DNA of 64,000 nt from NCBI GenBank assembly GCA_965200525.1, contig OZ241368.1:2232001-2296000 (forward strand), given 5' to 3'. Every line of letters begins with the position of its first letter. Within the stretch, counting starts at the first letter, position 1. Position numbers and translations under genes: made by a program. Below are positions 39,481-47,398 of this stretch, one piece after another. Source of the DNA: JANNPJ01 sp965200525. Lineage in GTDB: Bacteria > Actinomycetota > Actinomycetes > Actinomycetales > Kineosporiaceae. The notes below the pieces were generated by a model. It worked only from the letters and a program-made list of their open reading frames with translations, did not search any database and was not told the DNA's origin.

Positions 39481-40952
39481 AGGATCCGGTCGGCCCGGGA
39501 CCGGCCCCAGTTCCAGGCCGGCCACGAGTCGTGCGCGATGGTCTGCTGGGCCAGTGCGCAGGAGCGCTGCGGCTCGGGCAACCGGTCCAGCGCCGGGACG
39601 GCGTCGGCCGAGAGCCAGGACAGGTAGCTGGTGTCGATCACGCCGGTGGCGGCGAACCGGTTGACGTCGGCCCGGGCGACCAGGGCGTCCGGCCCGGCCA
39701 GCGACAGGGCCAGCAGGCCGAGACCGGCCGAGCCGATCACGAACCGGGGCAGCAGGTCGGTCCGCCGCAGCCACCAGCCCAGCCCGACCCCGAGCAGCAC
39801 GACCACCACCCAGGCCTCGAAAGCGCCCGCGTTCAGCCGGGTCACGGTCCAGCCGTAGGCCTCCTGGTAGAGCCACAGCCGGCGCAGCGCCGAACCGGCC
39901 AGCACCAGGGTCAGGGCCAGCAGCGCGCCGCCGGCCAGGCCGAGCTCCTTGCGGCGGGGCCGCTCGCCCCGGGCCGCCTGGCCGCCGGCCCAGCTGAGCA
40001 GCCCGACCACGATCAGCGTGACCGCGGTGAGCTGGCCGAAACCCTGCCGGGCCCGGTCGGCGTGGCTCACGCCGGCCTCGTGGGTCACCAGTTCGCGGCC
40101 GTCGAACAGCGAGGCCGCCTCGACCAGCAGGAAGGCCGTGATGATGGCAGTGACCAGGAGCAGCGGCACCAGCCACTCGGCCGGGTGCCGGGCCGGCCGC
40201 CGCGCCGCCGGCACCGGCCGGCTCCAGCCGAACGGGCTCGACACGGCGAACGCGGCGCCCATCACCACCAGGGTGGTGAACCCGAAGGTGATCACCCGGG
40301 CCGGCATCAGGCTGCTGAAGAGCGGATGCAGGACGACGCCGAGAGCATCCGCGAAGGTGGGATCGGCCTCGGCCAGCAGCCCCCCGACGGCCAGGGTGCA
40401 GAGCAGGCCGATGACCGCACCGACCAGCCAGGGCCGCAACCGCGACCCGGCGTCCTCGATCCGCAGCATCCGGCCCGACCAGGTCACGGTCCGTGCGGCG
40501 GCCACCATCGCCACCGGGATCATCAGCGGGAAGTGCCGCCAGCGCCGGGCGTCCAGGCAGACCACCGCGGCCAGCCCGAGGGCGGCCAGCAGACAGCCCC
40601 CGGTCAGCGGATCGCTGGCCCGGACCGCCGCGACCGCCATCAGCCCGAGCGACACCAGGCCGAGTGCGACCGCGGCCCGCCCGATCGGCCGCGCCCGTCC
40701 CCTCCTCCGGCCCGATCCGCGCGCCAGCAGACCGATCGGGATCGCGGCGGCCAGGCCACCCAGCGGCAGATTGATCCCGAGCCCGGGCCCGCCCGGGAAC
40801 AGCACCGCCGCGAGCACTCCCACCGCCGCGGCCGAGGCCGGCACCCAGCGGGCCGGCGGGGCCGGTTCGGCCCAGCGGGTGGTGAACCGGGCCCGGACGG
40901 CGACGATCGAGTCCGGGAGGTCGACCCTGGTCGAGGAGGTAGCAGCGCTCAT
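39441..40952 (-). CDS. DUF4153/DUF4173 polytopic membrane protein
   Basis: A 503-residue membrane protein with about 12 helices. The segments LRRLWLYQEAYGWTVTRL and FAATGVIDTSYLSWLSADAVPAL are characteristic of DUF4173 proteins, whose biochemical role is unknown. It starts at ATG 40952. It lies 85 bases downstream of the histidine kinase gene and in the same direction, so it may be part of, or a target of, the adjacent two-component system. Its end overlaps the convergent dehydratase gene by 40 bases. Confidence 0.85.
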   Translation of the reverse strand: MSAATSSTRVDLPDSIVAVRARFTTRWAEPAPPARWVPASAAAVGVLAAVLFPGGPGLGINLPLGGLAAAIPIGLLARGSGRRRGRARPIGRAAVALGLVSLGLMAVAAVRASDPLTGGCLLAALGLAAVVCLDARRWRHFPLMIPVAMVAAARTVTWSGRMLRIEDAGSRLRPWLVGAVIGLLCTLAVGGLLAEADPTFADALGVVLHPLFSSLMPARVITFGFTTLVVMGAAFAVSSPFGWSRPVPAARRPARHPAEWLVPLLLVTAIITAFLLVEAASLFDGRELVTHEAGVSHADRARQGFGQLTAVTLIVVGLLSWAGGQAARGERPRRKELGLAGGALLALTLVLAGSALRRLWLYQEAYGWTVTRLNAGAFEAWVVVVLLGVGLGWWLRRTDLLPRFVIGSAGLGLLALSLAGPDALVARADVNRFAATGVIDTSYLSWLSADAVPALDRLPEPQRSCALAQQTIAHDSWPAWNWGRSRADRILQARPAGPCSPDS

Positions 40953-41037
40953 GGACCGGAAACCTAGGCCCGGGCCGGGGGCGATCATGTGGGGCCGATG
41001 TGGAGATCCTGTGCAGACCCGTTGACGGGGTTCCGGA

Positions 41038-42099
41038 TCAGGTCGAGGCCGGGATCTCGACCCGGATCCGGCAGCCGGCCGGCCCGAGCGGCTCGTCCAC
41101 CGGGACGACGGCGATCCGGCCGCCGTGCAGGGCCACCGCCCAGCGGGCGATCGACAGGCCGAGCCCGGTACCGCCGTCCGACTCGCCGCGGAACCGCTGG
41201 AAGACCGACTCCCAGCGCTCCGGCGGGATGCCCGGACCGTTGTCGGTGACCTCCAGGACCAGGCCCCCGGCGCCGTCCGGCTGAGCCCGGACCCGCACCC
41301 AGCCGCCCTCGGCCGCGTGCCGGGTGGCGTTGTCGACCAGGTTGGTCAGCACCTGCCCGAGCCGCTGCGGGTCGGCGTCCACCATCAGCCCGGGGGGTTC
41401 GACGTCGACCTCGAAGGAACATTGCCCGTCGGCCGCCCGGGCCGCGCCGACCTGGGTCAGGACGGCGTCGATCAGCGGGCTCAGGGCCACCGGACGGCGC
41501 TGCAGCGGGGCCGCCCCGCCCTCGACCTTGGCCAGCTCGAGCAGGTCGCCGAGCAGCAGGCCGAGCCGCTCGACCTGGGCCAGGGCCTCGGCCAGGGCGG
41601 CCGGATCGGCCGGCCGGACGCCGTCGGCCAGGTTCTCCAGCTGAGCTCGCAGGGCCGCCACCGGGGTACGCAGCTCGTGGCTGACGTTGGCCAGCAGCTC
41701 GCGGCGCTGGGCGTCGACGGCGGCCAGCTCGTGGGACATCGCGGTGAAGGCCAGGGCCAGCTCGCCGACCTCGTCCCGGCTGCTGGAGCGCACCGGCGGG
41801 GCCGGCCGGCCCCGGGCCAGCTCCCGGGCCGCGGCCGTCATCTGCCGCAGCGGGCTGGTCATGCCGTGGGCCAGCACCTGGCTCACCACCAGCGCGATCA
41901 GCACGGCCAGGCTGAGACTGAACCGGGCTCGCCAGTTCATGATGACCACGCCGTAGTACTCCAGCAGCGCCGTCAGGGCCCCGCTGGCCGCGATCAGCAG
42001 GCCGAGCTTGACCTTGATCGAGCGGACCGGGTCGAGCGGGCGCAGATCCTCCCAGACCCGGGCCCACCAGGCCCGGGCGGGCCACCAGCGGGGGGCCAT
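41038..42099 (-). CDS. sensor histidine kinase
   Basis: A 353-residue membrane kinase. Two helices (about 32-50 and 62-78) enclose a very short external loop, so it probably senses within the membrane. A HAMP domain follows (about 80-130), then the HisKA box NVSHELRTPVAALRAQLENL (phosphorylated His about 151) and the HATPase_c motifs LVDNATRHA, DNGPGIP and GGTGLGLSIA. ATG 42099 overlaps the response-regulator stop in TGATG, so the two are coupled. The stimulus is unknown. Confidence 0.93.
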   Translation of the reverse strand: MAPRWWPARAWWARVWEDLRPLDPVRSIKVKLGLLIAASGALTALLEYYGVVIMNWRARFSLSLAVLIALVVSQVLAHGMTSPLRQMTAAARELARGRPAPPVRSSSRDEVGELALAFTAMSHELAAVDAQRRELLANVSHELRTPVAALRAQLENLADGVRPADPAALAEALAQVERLGLLLGDLLELAKVEGGAAPLQRRPVALSPLIDAVLTQVGAARAADGQCSFEVDVEPPGLMVDADPQRLGQVLTNLVDNATRHAAEGGWVRVRAQPDGAGGLVLEVTDNGPGIPPERWESVFQRFRGESDGGTGLGLSIARWAVALHGGRIAVVPVDEPLGPAGCRIRVEIPAST

Positions 42100-42827
42100 C
42101 AGCCCAGCTCCAGCGCGTAACCGACGCCCTGCACGGTCCGGATCCGGTCGCGGCCGAGCTTGCGCCGCAGGGCTTTCACATGGCTGTCGGCGGTCCGCGA
42201 GGCCGCCGCCGTGGCCGGCGCGTCGGGCCAGGCCCAGACCTCGGCCAGCAGCCGGTCGCGGCGAACCACCTGCCCGGGCCGCCGGGCCAGGGCGTGCAGC
42301 AGGTCGAACTCGGTCCGGGTCAGGTGCACCTCGGCCCCGCCCAGCTCCACCCGCCGCGCCCCCGGGTCGAGCACCAGCCCGGCGCCCAGCTCGAGCCGGC
42401 GGCCGGCGTCGGCGGCCTGGGCCGTCTCGGCGGCCAACTGGGCCGCCCGCTCGACCCGGCGCAGCAGGGCCCGGACCCGGGCCACCAGCTCGCGCGGGCT
42501 GAACGGCTTGGTCAGGTAGTCGTCGGCGCCGACGCCGAGGCCGACGATCCGGTCGGTCTCCTCGGCCCGGGCGGTGAGCATCAGCACCGGAACCGGCCGG
42601 GCCGCCTGGATCCGCCGGCACACCTCCAGGCCGTCCAGCCCGGGCAGCATCACGTCGAGCACGGCCAGGTCGTAGGCGGTGCGGTCGGCGGCCTCGACCG
42701 CGGCCCGGCCGTCGTGCACGGCGTCCACCTCAAAACCCTCGCTGACCAGCCGCCGGGTGACGGCGTCAGCAATCGCCCGGTCGTCCTCGACCACCAGGAT
42801 CCGCGCTCCCCGCCCTGCGACCACCAT
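42099..42827 (-). CDS. OmpR-family response regulator
   Basis: A 242-residue regulator with an N-terminal receiver (acidic pair VVEDD; phospho-acceptor Asp in DLAVLDVMLPG, about residue 58; Lys in YLTKPFSP) and a C-terminal OmpR winged helix (LTRTEFDLLHALARRPGQVV, TVQGVGYAL). A longer than usual linker of Ala-rich residues joins them. It starts at ATG 42827 and leads the operon with the kinase and DUF4173 protein. It is divergent from the ligase operon. Confidence 0.94.
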   Translation of the reverse strand: MVVAGRGARILVVEDDRAIADAVTRRLVSEGFEVDAVHDGRAAVEAADRTAYDLAVLDVMLPGLDGLEVCRRIQAARPVPVLMLTARAEETDRIVGLGVGADDYLTKPFSPRELVARVRALLRRVERAAQLAAETAQAADAGRRLELGAGLVLDPGARRVELGGAEVHLTRTEFDLLHALARRPGQVVRRDRLLAEVWAWPDAPATAAASRTADSHVKALRRKLGRDRIRTVQGVGYALELG

Positions 42828-42898
42828 GGTGAAACGCTATCGGGCGGACATCTCGACCGGCCCCGCTCGGGGAGGCGCGGCTAAACTGCTCCGACGTG

Positions 42899-42946
42899 AA
42901 CCCAAGGAAGGGTTGACGGCTGGGAAACAAACGCGGCACTGCCGCG
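42899..42946. promoter_or_regulatory. two inverted repeats in the divergent promoter before the ligase operon
   Basis: AACCC-N6-GGGTT at 42899-42914 and the 15-base perfect palindrome CGCGGCA-C-TGCCGCG at 42932-42946 lie between the response-regulator gene and the ligase gene. A TTGACG at 42913-42918 might serve as -35, but no matching -10 was found. Operator function is inferred. Confidence 0.35.
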
Positions 42947-43006
42947 AAACACGGCCCAGTCACGGTGAACCGAATTTCCGGTACGGCCGAACACGGTGGG
43001 AGCCCG

Positions 43007-45559
43007 GTGAGCAACCCCGGTGAGCTGATCAATCTGGGCGTGGAAGAAGAGTTCCACGTCGTCGACCTGGTCTCGCGCGAGCTGGTGGCGCAAGCGCCCA
43101 AGCTGCTCGAGCACTTGCCCTCCGAGACCTTCACCGACGAGCTGCAACGCAGCGTGGTCGAGAGCAACACCCCGGTCTGCGCCACCCTGAGCGACCTGCG
43201 GGCCGCCCTGGTCGACACCCGGCGCACCCTGGTCGCCGCGGCCGAGCCGCTGGGCCTGGGCATCGTCGCGGCCGGCACGGTGCCCCTGGTCGACGCGCTG
43301 CAGCTGTCGGTGACCCCGACCAACCGGTACGAGCGGATGCTCGACGACTACCAGCTCCTGGTCCGTGAGCAGCTGATCTGCGGGGCCCAGGTCCACGTCC
43401 AGGTCTCCGACCGGGACGTCGCGGTCGCGATCACCCAGCGGCTCACCCCCTACCTGGCCGTGCTGCTAGCCCTGTCGGCCAGCTCGCCGTTCTGGATGGG
43501 CGAGGACAGCGGCTACGCCAGCATCCGGTCCCTGCTCTGGCAGCGCTGGCCCACGGCCGGGCTGAGCGGTGAGGTCGCCAACGCGGCCGAGCACGACGCG
43601 CTGATCGCTGACCTGGTCGCCTCCGAGACGATCACCGACGCCGGGATGGTCTACTTCGACGTCCGCCCGTCGTCCCACCTGCCCACCCTCGAGCTGCGGC
43701 TCACCGACGCCTGCCCCGACCTGGACGACGTGGTCATGCTGGCCGGGCTGTTCCGGGCCCTGGTCCAGCGCGAGCACGCCGCCGTGCTGGCCCAGGCCCC
43801 GTTCGAGCACCGGCCGGCCCCGGTGCTGCGCAGCGCGCTGTGGCGGGCGGCCCGCTCCGGGCTGGAGGGCAACCTGCTCGACCTGCCCCGCTCGCCCCGG
43901 CCGATCCCGGCCGACGAGGCCGTCCTCCAGCTGCTGAACGACCTGCGGCCCTACCTGGAGGGCAACGGCGACTGGGAGACCGTGCAGGACCTGGTCCAGC
44001 GGGCGCTCTCGCGGGGCAGTTCGGCCGCCGAGCAGCGGGCCACCTACCAGCGTCGCAGCCGGCTCTCGGACGTCGTCGACCTGCTCATCCAGCGCACCGA
44101 CCCGGACCGCTCGTTCGGCTCCAAACCCGGCCAGGACCCAGCCGACCAAGCCAAGCTGCCGCGCTACCGGCTCACCGGCGACGAGGTGATGGCCCGGGCC
44201 GAACCCGACCCGATGTACCACGACCTGCTCCAGGTGCTGGAACGGCTCGGGCCCTCCGAGCTGCGCCGGCGCGAGCGGCTGCGGGACGAGGAGCAGCGCT
44301 CGCGCGGGGTCACGTTCGGTGTGGCCGGCCGGACCAGCGCCCGGCTGTTCCCGGTCGACCTGCTGCCCCGGCTGGTCGACGCCGACGACTGGGCCACCCT
44401 CGGGCTCGGCCTGGTGCAGCGGGCCAAGGCCCTGGACGCCTTCCTGCACGACGTCTACACCGAGCGCTCGGTGGTCGAGGACGGCGTGCTGCCGGCCTGG
44501 GTGGTCAACTCGGCTCCCGGCCTGCGCAGCATCGGGGCCCTGATGGGCGGGCAGTCGGTGCGGGCCCACATCTGCGGGATGGACCTGGTCAAGGACGCCG
44601 ACGGGAAGTGGTTCCTGCTCGAGGACAACCTGCGGGTGCCCTCCGGCCTCGGGTACGCCCTGCAGAACCGGCGGCTGTCGGCCTCGGTGATGCCCGACGT
44701 CCCCCGGCCGTTCGGGTTGCTCGGGGTCGAGGCCGTGCCCGAGATGCTGCGCGAGGCCCTGGAGGAGGCGGCCCTGCCCGCGGCCGGCGACAACCCGCGG
44801 GTGGTGCTGCTCAGCGAGGGCCCGGAGGGGTCGGCCTGGTTCGAGCACCGGATGCTGGGCGAGGAGATGGGCGTGCCGGTGGCCATGATCGGCGACCTGT
44901 TCGTCGACGAGAACCGGGTCTACCTGCTGCGCGAAGGCACCCGGACCAGGGTCGACGTGCTCTACCTGCGGGTGGACGACGACGCCCTGCTGCACACCTC
45001 CGGCGCCGACGGCCGCCCGCTCGGCCCCTCGCTGCTGGCCGCGATCGACGCCGGCACGGTCGCCCTGGCCAACGCCCCCGGCAACGGGGTCGGCGACGAC
45101 AAGGCGATCTACGCCTTCGTGCCGGCCATGATCGAGTACTACCTGGGCGAGAAGCCGCTGCTGGCCGCCGTGCCGACGTTCCTCTGCGGGGTGCCGGAGC
45201 AGAAGCAGATCGTGCTCGACCGGCTCGACCAGCTGGTGCTCAAGCCGGTCGACGGTTACGGCGGCGAGGGCGTGCTGATCGGGCCGCTGGCCTCCGACCA
45301 CGAGCTGTCGGCGACCCGGCGGCAGATCCTGACCGCACCGCACCGCTGGATCGCCCAGGAAATGGTGGCCCTGTCCACCCAGCCCTGCTTCGACGGCGAG
45401 CGGCTGGCCCCCCGGCACGTGGACCTGCGGGCCTTCGTGTTCCACGGCCAGGAGCTGCGGGTCGCCCCGGCCGCCCTGACCCGGGTCGCGCCGGCGGGCA
45501 GCATGGTGGTCAACTCGTCCCGAGGTGGCGGCTCGAAAGACACCTGGCTGCTCGGCTGA
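43007..45559 (+). CDS. GCS2 carboxylate-amine ligase fused to circularly permuted ATP-grasp ligase
   Basis: An ~850-residue fusion. Residues ~5-345 are a YbdK/GCS2-type ligase: LGVEEEFHVVDL at the start and the strand DVRPSSHLPTLELRL later. Residues ~375-845 are a COG2308-type circularly permuted ATP-grasp (CP_ATPgrasp) domain, with LPRYRLTGDEVMARAEPDPMY at its start, KWFLLEDNLRVPSGLGYAL, and the ATP-binding strand LVLKPVDGYGGEGVLIG. Both halves belong to enzyme groups that join amines to carboxylates, so the protein should make a small peptide or amide. GTG 43007 follows GGGAG; GTG 42965 lacks a ribosome binding site. It heads an operon with an amidotransferase and a peptidase. Confidence 0.9.
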   Translation: MSNPGELINLGVEEEFHVVDLVSRELVAQAPKLLEHLPSETFTDELQRSVVESNTPVCATLSDLRAALVDTRRTLVAAAEPLGLGIVAAGTVPLVDALQLSVTPTNRYERMLDDYQLLVREQLICGAQVHVQVSDRDVAVAITQRLTPYLAVLLALSASSPFWMGEDSGYASIRSLLWQRWPTAGLSGEVANAAEHDALIADLVASETITDAGMVYFDVRPSSHLPTLELRLTDACPDLDDVVMLAGLFRALVQREHAAVLAQAPFEHRPAPVLRSALWRAARSGLEGNLLDLPRSPRPIPADEAVLQLLNDLRPYLEGNGDWETVQDLVQRALSRGSSAAEQRATYQRRSRLSDVVDLLIQRTDPDRSFGSKPGQDPADQAKLPRYRLTGDEVMARAEPDPMYHDLLQVLERLGPSELRRRERLRDEEQRSRGVTFGVAGRTSARLFPVDLLPRLVDADDWATLGLGLVQRAKALDAFLHDVYTERSVVEDGVLPAWVVNSAPGLRSIGALMGGQSVRAHICGMDLVKDADGKWFLLEDNLRVPSGLGYALQNRRLSASVMPDVPRPFGLLGVEAVPEMLREALEEAALPAAGDNPRVVLLSEGPEGSAWFEHRMLGEEMGVPVAMIGDLFVDENRVYLLREGTRTRVDVLYLRVDDDALLHTSGADGRPLGPSLLAAIDAGTVALANAPGNGVGDDKAIYAFVPAMIEYYLGEKPLLAAVPTFLCGVPEQKQIVLDRLDQLVLKPVDGYGGEGVLIGPLASDHELSATRRQILTAPHRWIAQEMVALSTQPCFDGERLAPRHVDLRAFVFHGQELRVAPAALTRVAPAGSMVVNSSRGGGSKDTWLLG

Positions 45560-45610
45560 GCCGGCGGCCCGGCCGGGACTGTTTCTGCTCGACCAGCGAA
45601 AGGACTCGCG

Positions 45611-47398
45611 ATGTGTGGCTTGGGCGGAGAGCTCCGACTCGACGGCGGACGACCTGACCTCGAGGCGGTGGGCCGGATGTCGCCCTGCCTGCACCGGCGC
45701 GGCCCCGACAGCCACGGCGCCTGGTCCAATAAGTCGCTGGCCCTTAACCACCACCGACTGAAGATCATCGACCTCTCGGACGCCGGCTCGCAGCCGATGC
45801 TGGACGACGAGCTGCGCCTGGTCATGGTGTTCAACGGCTGCATCTACAACCACCACGAACTGCGGGAAGAGCTGGAGAGCCACGGCTACCGGTTCCGCTC
45901 GACCTCGGACACCGAGGTGATCATGAAGGCCTACCACCGCTGGGGCGCACACTGCGTCGAGCGGTTCCTGGGCATGTTCGCCTTCGTCATCCACGAACTG
46001 GACAGCGGCCGCACGGTGTTCGCCCGCGACCGGCTCGGCATCAAGCCGCTCTACCTGTCGGAATCATCGGCGGGCGGCAACCGGTTCATCCGGTTCGCCT
46101 CGACCCTGCCGACCCTGCTGGCCGCCGGCGACGTCGACACCTCGATCGACCCGGTCGCGCTGCACCACTACCTGTCCTGGCACTCGGTGGTGCCGGCCCC
46201 GCGGACCATCCTGACCGGCGTCCGCAAGCTGCCGCCGGCCACCGTGCGCACCTACGAGCCGGACGGCACGTCGTCCGAGTTCGAGTACTGGAACCCGCCG
46301 GCCACCCGCCCGGACGTCGTCCGCTCGCCGCAGGAGTGGAACGAACTGGTGATCGAGGCGATGCGGCGGGCGGTGGCGCGGCGGATGGTCTCCGACGTGC
46401 CGGTCGGCGTGCTGCTCTCCGGCGGCCTCGACTCCAGCCTGGTGGTGGCCCTGCTGGCCGAGGCCGGGCAGAGCGGGCTGAAGACGTTCAGCATCGGCTT
46501 CGACGCCAAGGGCGGCGAGACCGGCGACGAGTTCGAGTACTCCGACCTGGTGGCCAAGGAGTTCGGCACCGACCACCACAAGATCCCGATCGCCGACAGC
46601 CGGCTGGTCCCGGGGGTCGAGGCCTCGATCGGGGCGATGAGCGAGCCGATGGTCAGCCACGACTGCGTCGCCTTCTACCTGCTCTCGGAGGAAGTCTCGA
46701 AGCAGGTCAAGGTGGTCCAGTCGGGTCAGGGCGCCGACGAGGTGTTCGCCGGTTACGACTGGTACCCGCCGCTGGCCGGGGTGGCCCGCGAGGACGCCGA
46801 GCAGGTGTACCGGGCCTCGTTCTTCGACCGGACCGACGCCGAGACGGCGGCCCTGCTGAACCCGGACTGGCTGGCCGCCGGCGACCCCAGCGGGGCCTTT
46901 CTGCGCGGGCACTTCGGCGCCGCCGGGGCCGAGACCGCGCTGGACGCCGCGCTGCGGATGGACACCCGGGTGATGCTGGTCGACGACCCGGTGAAGCGGG
47001 TCGACAACATGACCATGGCCTGGGGTCTGGAGGCCCGGGTGCCGTTCCTGGACCACGAACTGGTCGAGCTGGCCTCGCTCTGCCCGCCCGAGCTGAAGCT
47101 GGCCGCCGGGGGCAAAGGGGTGCTCAAGGCAGCAAGCCGGGGCATCGTGCCGGACGCCGTCATCGACCGGCCGAAGGGCTACTTCCCCGTGCCGGGCGTG
47201 CGGCACCTCGACGGTCCTATTCTCGACAGTGTGAGAGCTGCCCTGACCTCCCGATCCGCCCTCGACCGCGGGCTCTTCCGGCCCGCGGTGGTCGACGATC
47301 TGCTCGGCGACCCGAACACCCGGCGCACCACCATCGGGGCCAACGTGCTCTGGCAGGTCGGCCTTCTGGAGCTGTGGCTCCAGCGGCAAGGCCTGTGA
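45611..47398 (+). CDS. N-acetylglutaminylglutamine amidotransferase-type AsnB homologue
   Basis: A 595-residue class II glutamine amidotransferase. After Met removal, Cys2 (MCGLGGEL) is the glutaminase nucleophile; LHRRGPDSHG and VFNGCIYNHHELR complete that domain. The ATP-pyrophosphatase part has SGGLDSS (residues 270-276) and SGQGADEVFAGYDWYPP. The sequence pattern follows AsnO/NAGGN amidotransferases, which convert a peptide carboxylate to a carboxamide in the osmolyte N-acetylglutaminylglutamine amide. It starts at ATG 45611 behind AAAGGA. It lies 51 bases after the ligase fusion and overlaps the peptidase gene, so the three form one pathway. Confidence 0.93.
   Translation: MCGLGGELRLDGGRPDLEAVGRMSPCLHRRGPDSHGAWSNKSLALNHHRLKIIDLSDAGSQPMLDDELRLVMVFNGCIYNHHELREELESHGYRFRSTSDTEVIMKAYHRWGAHCVERFLGMFAFVIHELDSGRTVFARDRLGIKPLYLSESSAGGNRFIRFASTLPTLLAAGDVDTSIDPVALHHYLSWHSVVPAPRTILTGVRKLPPATVRTYEPDGTSSEFEYWNPPATRPDVVRSPQEWNELVIEAMRRAVARRMVSDVPVGVLLSGGLDSSLVVALLAEAGQSGLKTFSIGFDAKGGETGDEFEYSDLVAKEFGTDHHKIPIADSRLVPGVEASIGAMSEPMVSHDCVAFYLLSEEVSKQVKVVQSGQGADEVFAGYDWYPPLAGVAREDAEQVYRASFFDRTDAETAALLNPDWLAAGDPSGAFLRGHFGAAGAETALDAALRMDTRVMLVDDPVKRVDNMTMAWGLEARVPFLDHELVELASLCPPELKLAAGGKGVLKAASRGIVPDAVIDRPKGYFPVPGVRHLDGPILDSVRAALTSRSALDRGLFRPAVVDDLLGDPNTRRTTIGANVLWQVGLLELWLQRQGL

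Noticed and set aside
42965..43006. Upstream GTG start for the fused ligase
   Set aside because: It has no ribosome binding site, whereas GTG 43007 follows GGGAG and begins close to the conserved ligase start.
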